A stretch of DNA of 64,000 bases from CAMCXE01 sp036520615 (GCA_036520615.1 DATDJI010000060.1:1-64000), one strand, 5' to 3'. Positions 52,368 to 62,589 are shown, numbered from the stretch's first letter. Made by a program: numbers and translations. Notes: generated from the sequence alone by a model not told the origin.

Positions 52368-53567
52368 TTAAACGTTTAATCCAGTGTCGGATAATTCCAC
52401 TACTTCCCAAGGTAAGCCATAACGGTTTAAATCTTCCATAAATGGATCTGGGTCGAATTGCTCCATATTCCATACGCCGGGTGCTTTCCATTTACCTTCC
52501 AATATCATTTTTGCGCCGATCATTGCAGGCACGCCAGTGGTGTAGGAAATAGCTTGTGATTGCACCTCGGCATAACACTCTTCGTGGTCGCAAATATTGT
52601 AGATATAAATAATTTTTTCTTTGCCGTCTTTAATACCTTTGGCAACACAGCCGATACAGGTTTTACCCTTAGTTAATGGCCCGAGGCTTGAAGGGTCTGG
52701 CAATACGGATTTTAAAAATTGCAGCGGAATTACTTCGACACCGTTATACATAACCGGCTCAATGCTGGTCATGCCGATGTTTTGCAGTACTTCTAGATGT
52801 TTTAAATAACTCTGGCCAAAGGTCATCCAAAAGCGCGCGCGTTTAATTTCCGGGAAGTGTTTAACGATGGACTCGAGTTCTTCGTGGTACAACAAATAAA
52901 TATCTTTCTCGCCAATACCTGCGGGGAAGGTGTAGGTGTCTTTAATCGACATAGCATCGATTTCCACCCACTTGCCGTTTTCCCAGTAGCGGCCTTTGGC
53001 GGTTACTTCGCGGATATTAATTTCTGGGTTGAAGTTGGTAGCAAAGGGTTGGCCGTGATCGCCTGCGTTACAGTCGATAATATCCAGCTCGTGAATTTCA
53101 TCCAGATAGTGTTTTTTAATGTAAGCCGTGTACACATTGGTTACACCCGGGTCAAAACCCGAACCTAACAGCGCCATCAGGCCTGCTTTTTCAAATTTCT
53201 CTTGGTAGGCCCACTGCCAGCTGTATTCAAATTTAGCGATATTAGGTGGCTCGTAATTGGCCGTATCCAAATAATCTATGCCTGCATTTAAACAGGCATC
53301 CATTATGTGTAAATCCTGATAGGGCAGGGCTACGTTAATGACCAAATTTGGTTTTTCTTTTTCTAACAGAGCCGTCAATTCCGCTACGTTGTCGGCATCG
53401 ACTTGAGCAGTGCGGATAGGGCGTTTTAATTGCGCGGCAATTGCTTTGCATTTTGATTCAGTGCGGCTTGCCAGAATGATTTCATGAAATGTGTCGGTTA
53501 ATTGCGCGCATTTGTGAGTGACAACTCCACCGACGCCGCCTGCACCGATAATTAATACTTTGCTCAT
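52368..53567 (-). CDS. Carboxynorspermidine/carboxyspermidine dehydrogenase (saccharopine dehydrogenase family)
   Basis: Condenses putrescine or diaminopropane with aspartate semialdehyde to the carboxy-polyamine, using NADPH. 399 residues. Rossmann loop IIGAGGVGGVVTHKCAQ at the N-terminus, ASRTESKCKAIA, VNVALPYQDLHIMDACLNAGIDYLDTANYEPP and LLGSGFDPGVTNVY, all standard for the CASDH branch. Directly upstream of nspC and downstream of speA. Confidence 0.93.
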   Translation of the reverse strand: MSKVLIIGAGGVGGVVTHKCAQLTDTFHEIILASRTESKCKAIAAQLKRPIRTAQVDADNVAELTALLEKEKPNLVINVALPYQDLHIMDACLNAGIDYLDTANYEPPNIAKFEYSWQWAYQEKFEKAGLMALLGSGFDPGVTNVYTAYIKKHYLDEIHELDIIDCNAGDHGQPFATNFNPEINIREVTAKGRYWENGKWVEIDAMSIKDTYTFPAGIGEKDIYLLYHEELESIVKHFPEIKRARFWMTFGQSYLKHLEVLQNIGMTSIEPVMYNGVEVIPLQFLKSVLPDPSSLGPLTKGKTCIGCVAKGIKDGKEKIIYIYNICDHEECYAEVQSQAISYTTGVPAMIGAKMILEGKWKAPGVWNMEQFDPDPFMEDLNRYGLPWEVVELSDTGLNV

Positions 53568-53636
53568 AAAAGTTCCTCCGTCGGAAGTGGGCGTAATTTT
53601 TGTAACAGAACTATTGTTGGTAGTGAGTAATAGTTA

Positions 53637-55553
53637 CTATTTTTCGTAATAGGTGTAGCCGCGCATACTGGCGGAAAACGCATTCATAATTTTTAACCGC
53701 TCAGCAGCGGTAATGCGCCCTTCGCGCACTGCTAATTCCGCGGCGCGACGAAAACGCTCCTGCATTTCTTTTGGGTGATATTCCACGTAGCTTAAAACAT
53801 CAGCAATGGAGTCACCTTCAATTTCATGTACAAATTCATAGGTGCCGCCCTCGGTTAAGCGCACGCTTACCACGTTGGTATCACCAAATAAATTATGTAA
53901 ATCCCCGAGGGTTTCCTGATAGGCCCCCACTAAAAATGCGCCTATATAATATTCTTCGCTGTCTTTAAGGTCGTGTAATGGAAGTGTGCGGCGCGAACCT
54001 AATTGATCAACAAATTTATCAATCTTGCCGTCACAGTCGCAGGTAATGTCGGCAATAATCGCATCGCGGCTGGGCTTTTCGTCCAGGCGATGAATCGGAA
54101 TTACCGGGAAAATTTGATCAATAGCCCATACGTCGGGCAGTGATTGAAATAAACTAAAATTACAATAATAGATATCGGATAACTGCTCTTTTAGTTTGTG
54201 AATTTCTTTAAAGCTTTTTGGTGCGTCTTCGGCCAATGCTAATAAATTATGCATTACCTTTAAAAACAGATTTTCCGCAAGCGAGCGTGAACGTAAATTT
54301 ACTTGGCCGCGTTTAAATAATTCCCGAATTTCATCGCGGTAGAAAAGCGCATCGTTATAGCACTCTTGTAAATTGCGCATGTTAGCGGAGGTAACCAAAT
54401 CCTTCAGGTTGTGAATCATTTGGTTTTCATCTTCGCCAATGGTATCCGGCAGTGGCCCTGGCTCAAATGTGGCTACATCTAAAACGTTAAATATCAATAC
54501 GGAGGAATAAGCCACCGTAGCGCGGCCGCTTTCGGTAACGATCGTAGGGTGAGCAATTTCGTTAGGGTCAAGCGTAGTCATAACTACGTCTACAATATCC
54601 GCGCAATATTCTTCTAGCGTGTAATTACGCGAATGCATGTAGTTGGTTTTGGAGCCGTCGTAATCCACGGCTAGGCCGCCACCTAAATCGAGAAACCCCA
54701 TTGCGGCGCCTTCGCGCACTAGGTCTACATATACCTGACAGGCTTCAATTACACCGGTACGAATATCGCGGATATTAGGAATTTGCGAGCCCAAGTGATA
54801 ATGCAATAACTGTAAACAATCGAGCATATCTTCGCGCTTTAAATCATCCACAAGGGTAATTACTTGCGCAATGGAAAGGCCAAAAATAGAGCGATCACCG
54901 CTGGTGGCATTCCAATGGCCACCGACGATAGAGGCGAGTTTCACACGCACGCCAATTAAAGGGCGAATGCCCAGTGCGCGGCTGCGTTCAAGAATTATTG
55001 GCAGTTCTGATGGTGTTTCAACGACAAAGAATACCCGGTAGCCCATTTTGCAGGCCTGCAACCCGAGGTCGATAAATTCTTCATCTTTATAGCCATTACA
55101 GACGATACAGGCATCGCGAGATTCTAAATGCGCGAGGGCAATAATCAGTTCAGGCTTGGAGCCGGCTTCCAGGCCGTGGCCGTATTTGGCGCCGACCTGG
55201 GCAATCTCTTCAATTACATGGCTTTGCTGATTCACCTTAATCGGGAATACGCCGCGATACTGCCCGTGATATCCGCTGTTGCGGATCGCGGTGCGAAAGG
55301 CCTCGTTAAGCTGGATGATCTGTTGCGCGAGCAGATTTTCAAAGCGCACTAGTACCGGTGTATCCATGCCTCTTTCGCGGATTTCCTTCACTATATCCAG
55401 CAGCGATACACAACTATCATCTTTAAGGTCGTGGGCTTTAACGGTGATGTCACCTTTAGCCGAAACACCAAAATAACCTGCGCCCCAATCGTTGACGCCG
55501 TAAAGGTCGGCGGAATGAGCGGCAGTCCAAGCGTGATGCACCAGTTTATTCAA
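53637..55553 (-). CDS. speA: Biosynthetic arginine decarboxylase
   Basis: Arginine to agmatine, the entry to putrescine. 638 residues, near the E. coli length. YGVNDWGAGYFGVSAKGDI at the N-terminus, YRGVFPIKVNQQ with the PLP Lys, GLEAGSKPEL, LQLLHYHLGSQIPN, DLGGGLAVDYDGS and ITCDCDGKID in the C-terminal part with the catalytic Cys region. First gene of speA-CASDH-nspC, which together with agmatine hydrolysis elsewhere would make spermidine without S-adenosylmethionine decarboxylase. Confidence 0.96.
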   Translation of the reverse strand: MNKLVHHAWTAAHSADLYGVNDWGAGYFGVSAKGDITVKAHDLKDDSCVSLLDIVKEIRERGMDTPVLVRFENLLAQQIIQLNEAFRTAIRNSGYHGQYRGVFPIKVNQQSHVIEEIAQVGAKYGHGLEAGSKPELIIALAHLESRDACIVCNGYKDEEFIDLGLQACKMGYRVFFVVETPSELPIILERSRALGIRPLIGVRVKLASIVGGHWNATSGDRSIFGLSIAQVITLVDDLKREDMLDCLQLLHYHLGSQIPNIRDIRTGVIEACQVYVDLVREGAAMGFLDLGGGLAVDYDGSKTNYMHSRNYTLEEYCADIVDVVMTTLDPNEIAHPTIVTESGRATVAYSSVLIFNVLDVATFEPGPLPDTIGEDENQMIHNLKDLVTSANMRNLQECYNDALFYRDEIRELFKRGQVNLRSRSLAENLFLKVMHNLLALAEDAPKSFKEIHKLKEQLSDIYYCNFSLFQSLPDVWAIDQIFPVIPIHRLDEKPSRDAIIADITCDCDGKIDKFVDQLGSRRTLPLHDLKDSEEYYIGAFLVGAYQETLGDLHNLFGDTNVVSVRLTEGGTYEFVHEIEGDSIADVLSYVEYHPKEMQERFRRAAELAVREGRITAAERLKIMNAFSASMRGYTYYEK

Positions 55554-56019
55554 TGTAGGAAGTCTCGCAGGTTGGGGTTAAATACCCAGGTTAAAGAAGG
55601 GATTTTGCGGTTTTATGACGACGCCAGGCCCGCGCAAAAGCCAGTCACAAAGGGCGTGAACTATCGCAGATTTTGGGGGCAAGCGCTAGGGTTTGGCGGC
55701 TTACAGCTGTAGTGATGGCATCTTCAGCGGCTATCTATCCTCGCGAATGGCCTTGCCGATGCAAGGTAAAGCCATGTTCTCAGTTTTGTAATTTTTTGTT
55801 ATTTCCAGCATCGGTTATCTATATTTTATTGCGTCTTGCGTGGTATTTTGGCTTTAACGCCGAAGTTTTATTCATTTGCCAGTGACTTTGTTCGGCGGGA
55901 AATTTAGGCTGCTGTTAACTAGCTAAGCTGTAAATGCTAAAAACTAATTCGTTGGCATCCAATCTAGAAAGTAGTTATTAATTCGCATCAAATTATTTAA
56001 TTCACCATGGAAGCAATTT
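55554..56019. other. Intergenic region without recognised gene
   Basis: About 465 nt between divergent genes. No operator or RNA recognised. It should contain the speA promoter and that of the gene at 56020. Confidence 0.4.
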
Positions 56020-56634
56020 ATGTTTGCAAATCAAGCCGCATTTAATGACCCCAAAAGCCGTATGCAAGCCTTAGGGCAAAATACCAAGCCGGAAATGGCG
56101 GTAGTCGATAGTCGTTTAAAACCGCTTTTTTATATGCAAACAGGGGGCATGATCAACCCGCAACGGGATGAAATTAAATCGGGAGCTATTTTATATCGAT
56201 TTGCCAATGCTAAAGATGGCGTGCAGCGTGCGATGACTGGCGGCTGGTGGGTACACGCTAAAGAGTTCGCCACGATTGAGAGTTTTGCTATGCAAAAGCG
56301 TGTAAGTGTGTCTATGGCAGCACGCATTTTGTGTTGTGTGCCACCTGAGTGGAGCGATATGACGCTACTGGTACGCGCTCGTGTATCTGAGCCATTGCTC
56401 GCTTATAAGGGATTGGGAAATCACGTTAATACCCCTGCACCGGATAATTTGGCGCCTGTGAAAATGACGGCCCATAATGATATAGCCGCCCGGCGGTTAC
56501 TCCAATTATATATACCAGGCCTATATGACTACGCTAAAAAAACTCCACAACAGGTAATGCCCGGGGCCATGGTTTTGGAGCAGCATTGGGAATTTAGCAA
56601 AGAAGAGGCTAAAAAAGGTTGGATTTATATTTAG
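56020..56634 (+). CDS. Hypothetical protein
   Basis: 204 residues, not recognised. No signal peptide or membrane segment. It has a Trp-rich stretch (TGGWWVHAKEFATIESFA), a middle PPEWSDMTLLVRARV and an Arg/Leu helix (DIAARRLLQLYIPGLYDY). Composition and codon use look like those of ordinary genes around it, and no long overlapping frame exists, so it is probably real. ATG at 56020; GGAAG about ten nt upstream could be the ribosome site. The repeated aromatic residues suggest a compact cytosolic domain. It stands alone. Confidence 0.6.
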   Translation: MFANQAAFNDPKSRMQALGQNTKPEMAVVDSRLKPLFYMQTGGMINPQRDEIKSGAILYRFANAKDGVQRAMTGGWWVHAKEFATIESFAMQKRVSVSMAARILCCVPPEWSDMTLLVRARVSEPLLAYKGLGNHVNTPAPDNLAPVKMTAHNDIAARRLLQLYIPGLYDYAKKTPQQVMPGAMVLEQHWEFSKEEAKKGWIYI

Positions 56635-56736
56635 ACATATTCAGGCGTTGGTCTGCGTGTTAAGAATAATTTTCAGCAGCATGTAGTTATTCAGATGTTG
56701 CGCACAAATAAAGACGGTGAGATATTCTCGCCGTTT

Positions 56737-57189
56737 TTATTTATGCATTAATTCTTTTCGCCATACATTTATATCGGCTTGCGCATCGACCTTGATAAAT
56801 CCCACTCGCGCGGCTATGGCTTCAGATGCGGCATTACTCGGCTTTATCTGTGCCCATAAACTAGTGCGCGCACACTCGCACCAAGTGCTCAACATTAATG
56901 TACCTACGCCTTGCCCTTGCAGATTCGGCTCCACAGCCCAGGAAAGTATTTGGCCATGTTCATAGGGTTCTGCACGGATAAAACCGAGTTTATTACCTGT
57001 AGCCGTCTCCACAAAAATATCCAAATGACGCTGCTCATCCCGCATCAGTTGGCGATACCAACGGCAATGCTGTTGATAGGGGATAGGTGTGGGATTTAGC
57101 GACTGCATAGCAATACTGGGGTGTTCACGCAACTGCCACAGCCAGCGGCAATCGCTATGTTCTGCTCGGCGGAAGCTGGCAGTTAACAC
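56737..57189 (-). CDS. GNAT-family acetyltransferase
   Basis: 150 residues, one GNAT domain. FRRAEHSDCRWLWQLREHPSI at the N-terminus, then ILSWAVEPNLQGQGVGTLML, the acetyl-CoA pyrophosphate loop (Q-x-x-G-x-G). The order and spacing resemble PseH, the enzyme that N-acetylates a pseudaminic acid precursor, but this is not certain. Its start overlaps the end of the Maf gene by seven nt, so it probably acts in the same pathway of flagellin glycosylation. Confidence 0.75.
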   Translation of the reverse strand: MLTASFRRAEHSDCRWLWQLREHPSIAMQSLNPTPIPYQQHCRWYRQLMRDEQRHLDIFVETATGNKLGFIRAEPYEHGQILSWAVEPNLQGQGVGTLMLSTWCECARTSLWAQIKPSNAASEAIAARVGFIKVDAQADINVWRKELMHK

Positions 57190-59312
57190 TTTTCCTCACC
57201 GAGTATTTTGCGTGCTGCAATAATATTTTTATCGTGTGTATCGTCGAGTTTTAACGGCGTGGATTCCATAATCTCGTAGCATTGTTTTAAAAACGTCATA
57301 TAGGCTTTGCGGCCTATTTCATAGGCACGTTCGTAGTCAGCTTGGCTTTTTTGAAATAAACAGGCGCGTAACATGAGCGTAAAATAGCCGTGCATACTGC
57401 CGCGCAGTAACATAGTGGTAATAGAATTTTTATCTCTTTGTTTGCGAACTAAACTGAAAATCTCGGTTATGCGTTCATAAAACGCTTTGCGGTCGTGTAT
57501 TTTTTTCGGTAAGCCAATTTGTTTACGGATGTCAAAATAATTGTGCAAATAATGTTTGATTTGAGTTTTTTGGATGCTGTTGCTTTGTTCGGGGCGAATA
57601 AAGTGCGTGTGCTTTAGGCTGTCAATAATAATATTTTTGTCGCTTAATGCAGTAAAGTCGGTGATTTCAGCTAAAGGCTTTGGAATTGTGCCTTTAATCA
57701 AGGCGCCGTTATTGGAGTTGTAAACGTTAATGCCACCTTTGGTACGTTCATAATAGGTGAGCAGTATCTGCATATTAACGCGGGTGGAATCTAGAAATAC
57801 ACTGGTAGAAACCTGATCGACAAAGTTACCCTTGATAAAATAATTGGTTTTAGTATTTTCCAAAGGGCTTAAATCTTTAATTTGAGTTTTTGCGGCTAAT
57901 GAATGGTAAGGGCTCAGAGTCGAGTGGTGATCGCCCTCAGGGCTCATGCCCAAATCCACGCCTACCAGATATATTTCGGTAAATCCCATGGCAAGTGCAT
58001 AGGACAATCCTGCGTTGGTCACCGTTGGATTACATAAAGGTAGCGCACGAATTTCTACACCTTCGCAGGTTTTTCTCACTATGTCATCAATAATAACCTC
58101 ACCGCAGTCATTAGGTTTTTTCGCTAAGCAGGCATCGGAAAACATTCTGATCACATCCGGGGCGCAAGTGTTTAAACATAAAAGTGTAACTCCTTCGCGA
58201 TCTTCAGGTTCAGTACCGACTTCCAACCAGTCTTTTACATCAATATTGCGCTCCATTTCCACGTGAAAATCGGGCTTTATTTTTCGTTTCGATAAGGAGC
58301 TCAGCGCAGTTCCGCAGGACATCACGATAGCGTTGTTGCGATTGCGCTGTAGAAATTCTATATGTTTATCTAGCGAAGGGCCGTTACCTATAAGAAGTAA
58401 TGGGGGTAGGGGATGTTCTTTTATCGGTTGCTGCCAAAAAATGGGTGTTTGGTTATTTAGATTGGCCACAGTATGGGAAAAACTGACCTGTTCGTCATCA
58501 AAAAAACCAGTTCCTGTAGCATTAAGATGGAATTCTTTCTTGTAGGTATTGATAAACTCTTCTTCTTTAGTGCTACCGAAATGCCTATAAATGAAGGTGA
58601 ATACCACATTGTGTAAACCGATTCGGTCAGTTAACAGCCTTAATTCTGCCATTGCATCTTGGGTTTCCATGCCCACTAATAATTTAATCATACGATGTGG
58701 GCGTAGAAAATATTTAATAACTTCACCCCAATCGATGGTGTGAAGCGAAGCATAAAATGAATCCTTATGCGGGTCAAAAATACACAGGGTGTAAATATCT
58801 AGTTTTTCCAGCAGTTGCGGTAATTGATAACCCAAGCCCACACCGGTCATTAAAAACATACCAATCGGCTGATCGCAGCTTATTTTAATCGTGTCGTTAA
58901 AAGGAGCGTAGCTATCGATGAGATGATTAACCAAAGGCGCATGTATATGTGCGTCATTCATGATTTTACTTTTGGCAAAATTAACTGATGAAATCGACGG
59001 TAAAGCAATAAAATCCTTTATCTGAGTCGCGATAAATTCTTTGGGATCTCCAGGATATACAGGCTTGTTATCTAGAGTGTAATTAACCAGATTTAAGTGG
59101 CCGTCATCGGTATAAAGTAGGCGCAGTTCTTTAGGTTCATAACTAGTAAACTGGTGGTATATCTCGGGTGCCGCCTCTTTAAATATTGCCATATTTTTTT
59201 TGAAGCGTAATTCAAGTTGCAGCTGTAAGTTTTGTAATTCTGCTTGACGCAATAATTCTTGGAGTTGGTCGACAGGATTGCTAGGCAGGTTGGAGTCGTG
59301 CGCTGGTTCCAT
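57183..59312 (-). CDS. Maf-like motility accessory factor (DUF115 / MptE-like)
   Basis: 709 residues, full length for Maf proteins. The N-terminal part begins with a coiled coil (VDQLQELLRQAELQNLQLQL). The central DUF115 domain shows PPLLLIGNGPSLDKHIEFLQRN, IVMSCGTALSSL, PDFHVEMERN and GFTEIYLVGVDLGMSPEGDHHS, the signature of the fold shared with 6-hydroxymethylpterin pyrophosphokinase MptE. Maf proteins transfer pseudaminic or legionaminic acid to flagellin in the cytosol before export. The GNAT gene follows with overlap. No flagellin or other sugar genes are within the window. Confidence 0.85.
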   Translation of the reverse strand: MEPAHDSNLPSNPVDQLQELLRQAELQNLQLQLELRFKKNMAIFKEAAPEIYHQFTSYEPKELRLLYTDDGHLNLVNYTLDNKPVYPGDPKEFIATQIKDFIALPSISSVNFAKSKIMNDAHIHAPLVNHLIDSYAPFNDTIKISCDQPIGMFLMTGVGLGYQLPQLLEKLDIYTLCIFDPHKDSFYASLHTIDWGEVIKYFLRPHRMIKLLVGMETQDAMAELRLLTDRIGLHNVVFTFIYRHFGSTKEEEFINTYKKEFHLNATGTGFFDDEQVSFSHTVANLNNQTPIFWQQPIKEHPLPPLLLIGNGPSLDKHIEFLQRNRNNAIVMSCGTALSSLSKRKIKPDFHVEMERNIDVKDWLEVGTEPEDREGVTLLCLNTCAPDVIRMFSDACLAKKPNDCGEVIIDDIVRKTCEGVEIRALPLCNPTVTNAGLSYALAMGFTEIYLVGVDLGMSPEGDHHSTLSPYHSLAAKTQIKDLSPLENTKTNYFIKGNFVDQVSTSVFLDSTRVNMQILLTYYERTKGGINVYNSNNGALIKGTIPKPLAEITDFTALSDKNIIIDSLKHTHFIRPEQSNSIQKTQIKHYLHNYFDIRKQIGLPKKIHDRKAFYERITEIFSLVRKQRDKNSITTMLLRGSMHGYFTLMLRACLFQKSQADYERAYEIGRKAYMTFLKQCYEIMESTPLKLDDTHDKNIIAARKILGEEKC

Positions 59313-59397
59313 GACAAAATTCTGGCAGTGAGGGAGATCTGCCCTACCGTGCAGAAACTGTGCCTTTAAGGCTTGACCGTTTCCCCATTAAAAAGTA

Positions 59398-59413
59398 CTG
59401 TATGCGTACACAG
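59398..59413 (+). promoter_or_regulatory. LexA (SOS) box of yebG
   Basis: CTGTATGCGTACACAG fits CTGT-N8-ACAG exactly, 21 nt before the yebG start codon. Confidence 0.9.
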
Positions 59414-59434
59414 TAATTTTGGTGAGGCAAAACA

Positions 59435-59722
59435 ATGGCAGTTATCGCTGTATGGCAGTGTGATCGGGACGGGGCTATGTTTCAAAATAAAAAAGACGCC
59501 GATGAATACGACAAGATGCTGGAGCTGGCTGAGAGCATCGGTCAGTTTTTAGAGCAGAACGTTCCCAGCTTAAGCGAGGCGCAAACTGAAGCGATTGGCC
59601 TTTTGCTGGCTCGCCGCCGTGAGGCTCTGGTTAAAGCCTGTAAAGGTCGCCCTGAAGCCCTATTTGAACAAGGCGAAGAACCGCAAGTTGAGCCTTTTGC
59701 CGTATTGCCTAAAAAGAGCTAA
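59435..59722 (+). CDS. yebG: SOS-induced protein YebG
   Basis: 95 residues. MAVIAVWQCDRDGAMFQNKKDADEYDKMLELAE split over the first 33 residues matches the YebG start (MAV, then KK-x-A-D-x-YDKML). Role unknown, induced by DNA damage. The LexA box directly upstream supports the call. GGTGAGG lies seven nt before the ATG. Confidence 0.92.
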   Translation: MAVIAVWQCDRDGAMFQNKKDADEYDKMLELAESIGQFLEQNVPSLSEAQTEAIGLLLARRREALVKACKGRPEALFEQGEEPQVEPFAVLPKKS

Positions 59723-59961
59723 AACGTATGTGAAAAACGGCTACCTCAGCTTGTAAGTCTAACTACAGCGGAGGTGGGCAATTTTTCTTAGTCTGGCCAG
59801 ATATACGTCTTACCTTACCTATAGCTTACTTACCATTGGCTGCCCTAATAGGGCGGTCATTCGCTAACTTCTCTGGCGCCTGCTGCAAAAATCCGTACAA
59901 TCGCCGCCTTTTCTACTGGTGCGCAGGCTTTCCCTGTGCCAGATATATAGGTGGGTACGCT

Positions 59962-62589
59962 ATGTCGGAGTTTGTTCAAGGCCAACGTTGGGTAGTGGAT
60001 TCAGAACCGGAGCTCGGTTTGGGCATTATTATGTCCGTACAGGTTCGCACGGTCGAAGTATTTTTCCCTCAGGTTGAAACTGAACGTCTTTACGCTAAGA
60101 ACCAAGCGCCACTTACACGAATTGCCTATAGCGTTGATGACACTGTCAAACTTAAGGATGGTAGCAGCGCTCGAGTTGTGCAGGTGCTCAATAACAAAGG
60201 TTTTTTGCTCTACGATATTGGCGATGATCGCTTAATTCCCGAGACTGAGTTAGCCGGCGATATTCAATTGAATCAGCCTTACATGCGCTTGCTAACTGGA
60301 CAGTTGGATAAAACCAAGTGGTTTTATTTTCGCCGTCAATTGGATGACGCACTGGCACGCACGTGGAATTCCCGTCTTAACGGCCTTTTAGGTATTCGCG
60401 CTAATCTTATTCCGCACCAATTATACGTGGCCTGGGCTGCCTGCGAGCGCGAGCAAGTGCGCGTGCTGTTAGCCGATGAGGTTGGCCTTGGTAAGACATT
60501 AGAAGCCGGCATGATCCTTACGCGCTTGCTGAAGCTTGAACGCATTGAGCGCGCTTTAATTGTTGTACCTGATGCGTTGCAAGTGCAATGGTTGGTTGAA
60601 CTTATTCGACGTTTTAGTTTACGCCCGGAGCTCTATGGCGGCGCTGACCACGATTTTTCAATTGGTCAAATTCATTTAATTCCTCAGTCAGTTTTAGTGG
60701 CGCAAGCTGAGTTATTACTCAACAGTGAATTTGACTGCGTGGTAATTGATGAGGCACATCATATTCAACCCAACACCGCTAGTTTTACCGTGTTACAACA
60801 TCTAGCCCATATGTGCCCACATGTTGTACTGCTCACGGCTACGCCGGAACAATTGGGATTTGCAAGCCACTTTGCGCGGCTGCAGCTATTAGACCCAGCT
60901 AAATATACCGATATAGAACGCTTTGCTGAGGAAGAAAAATCTTTCGCTGTTATCAATCAGCTAATTCGCCAATTGCCCGCTAGCCGCGCTCAGCTAGTTG
61001 CACAATTTGATTTAGATAATAATTTAAACGATGAAGATTTAATTGCGCAGGTGTTGGATTGCCACGGCTTAGGCCGCGTAATGTTCAGAAATTCACGCGC
61101 CCAAGTGCAAGGGTTTCCCTCAAGAATTGCAGTTGCCCATCAGTTGATGGAGGATAGCTGGCACTGCCGATATGAGTGGTTAGCCGGGTTTTTGAAAGCC
61201 CACAAAGAAGAAAAAATATTAGTAATTTGCCATAAACAAGCGGATGTTTTAGAAGCCGAATCCTATTTATGGCAGAAACATGGTTTAGATGCGGCGCTAT
61301 TTCATGAAGGTATGAATTTAGTCGAGCGTGACCGTGCCGCTGCCTATTTTGCCAATATGGAAGAGGGAGCACAGGTTTTATTGTGTTCAGAAATCGGCAG
61401 CGAAGGTCGCAATTTTCAATTCAGCCACAATCTTGTTTGTTTGGATTTGCCCGAACATCCAGATGTTTTAGAGCAGCGTATTGGCCGTTTAGATCGTATT
61501 GGCCAGCGCAATGATGTAGTTATCCACGTGCCTTTTGCCAAAGCCTCCCTCGGTGCTTTGCAATTTGAATGGTTTAATCAGGTACTTGATTGTATTGCCG
61601 AGCAGAATCCCGCAGCAGGTGTAGTACACGACGAGTTTTGGACAAGGCTGCAATTAGATGCCGATAATTCAGCTTTATTTGCTGAGGCTAAACAAAAAGT
61701 TCAGCAATTAAAATTGGCTATTAGTGAAGGCAGGGATGCTTTATTAGAGATGAATTCTTGTCGTGAACCGCGTGCAAGTGAGCTTGTTGCGAGCATTACA
61801 GAATTTGAAGCGAATACGCCGTTTGAATTAGTAGAAATGGCCAGCAGTCTATTTAATTTCCATTTTGAGGAAACGCAGAACGGCGCCTATTCGCTCGTAC
61901 CTGCTGATAATATGCTGATTGGCTCACTGCCTGGTATTCCATTAGAGGGCGTAGAGGTGACTTTTTCCCGCGCTTTAGCTAATGCCCGAGAAGATGTCAT
62001 GTTCCTCACCTGGGACTCACCTTTTATTAGTGGTTTGTGGGAAATATTGCATCATTCTGAGTTAGGGTGTGCATCGGTGGCGCTATTACCGAGTAAACAA
62101 TTGCCGCCAGGTAAATGTTTACTTGAAGCCTGTTTTGATATTTTGCTGCAGTCGACGTACGGCAAAGACTGTCTGCCATTTTTATCTGCGTTTTCTGTAC
62201 GCACACTCGTATTGGATATAAGTGATAAAAATTTATCTACGTTGCTGCCTGAAGAAGCGCTGCAACAATCTTTAAAATCCGTAGATAAAAAGCTGGCGCG
62301 CAAAATTATTCAAAGTAAAAAGGACGAAATTCCCAGCTGGTATAAGCGCGCCGAAGTATTTGCTGAAACAAGCAAACAGTTGATTATTGATAATGCCTGC
62401 GAAGAGGTGAACCGCTTTTATCTGCGTGAAATTCATCGCTTAGAGGATTTAGCCAAGCGTGGAGCTAATATTAATGATGCAGAGGTGTGCGCACTTAAAC
62501 AACGCCAAGCGGGTGTATTAACGGCGTTAACAGAACAGAGCCATTTACAACTATCGGCAATACGCCTAATTGTTACCACCGAATCCTAA
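59962..62589 (+). CDS. rapA: RNA polymerase-associated helicase-like ATPase RapA
   Basis: Swi2/Snf2 protein that recycles stalled RNA polymerase. 875 residues from ATG at 59962 (AGGTGG upstream); a frame extension of 42 codons upstream has no support. N-terminal Tudor-like domains (QGQRWVVDSEPELGLGIIM), motif I DEVGLGKTLEAGM, motif II VIDEAHHIQ, ATPEQLG, then helicase C part with EIGSEGRNFQFSHNLVCLDLP and RIGRLDRIGQ. The long C-terminus is typical. Stands alone after yebG with a 240-nt gap. Confidence 0.96.
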   Translation: MSEFVQGQRWVVDSEPELGLGIIMSVQVRTVEVFFPQVETERLYAKNQAPLTRIAYSVDDTVKLKDGSSARVVQVLNNKGFLLYDIGDDRLIPETELAGDIQLNQPYMRLLTGQLDKTKWFYFRRQLDDALARTWNSRLNGLLGIRANLIPHQLYVAWAACEREQVRVLLADEVGLGKTLEAGMILTRLLKLERIERALIVVPDALQVQWLVELIRRFSLRPELYGGADHDFSIGQIHLIPQSVLVAQAELLLNSEFDCVVIDEAHHIQPNTASFTVLQHLAHMCPHVVLLTATPEQLGFASHFARLQLLDPAKYTDIERFAEEEKSFAVINQLIRQLPASRAQLVAQFDLDNNLNDEDLIAQVLDCHGLGRVMFRNSRAQVQGFPSRIAVAHQLMEDSWHCRYEWLAGFLKAHKEEKILVICHKQADVLEAESYLWQKHGLDAALFHEGMNLVERDRAAAYFANMEEGAQVLLCSEIGSEGRNFQFSHNLVCLDLPEHPDVLEQRIGRLDRIGQRNDVVIHVPFAKASLGALQFEWFNQVLDCIAEQNPAAGVVHDEFWTRLQLDADNSALFAEAKQKVQQLKLAISEGRDALLEMNSCREPRASELVASITEFEANTPFELVEMASSLFNFHFEETQNGAYSLVPADNMLIGSLPGIPLEGVEVTFSRALANAREDVMFLTWDSPFISGLWEILHHSELGCASVALLPSKQLPPGKCLLEACFDILLQSTYGKDCLPFLSAFSVRTLVLDISDKNLSTLLPEEALQQSLKSVDKKLARKIIQSKKDEIPSWYKRAEVFAETSKQLIIDNACEEVNRFYLREIHRLEDLAKRGANINDAEVCALKQRQAGVLTALTEQSHLQLSAIRLIVTTES

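Noticed and set aside
55554..56019. Small frames upstream of speA on the plus strand
   Set aside because: They overlap the 5' end of speA antisense and show no ribosome site or conserved features.
59836..59961. 42-codon N-terminal extension of RapA
   Set aside because: RapA homologues start close to the MSEFVQGQRW position, and AGGTGG precedes that ATG.
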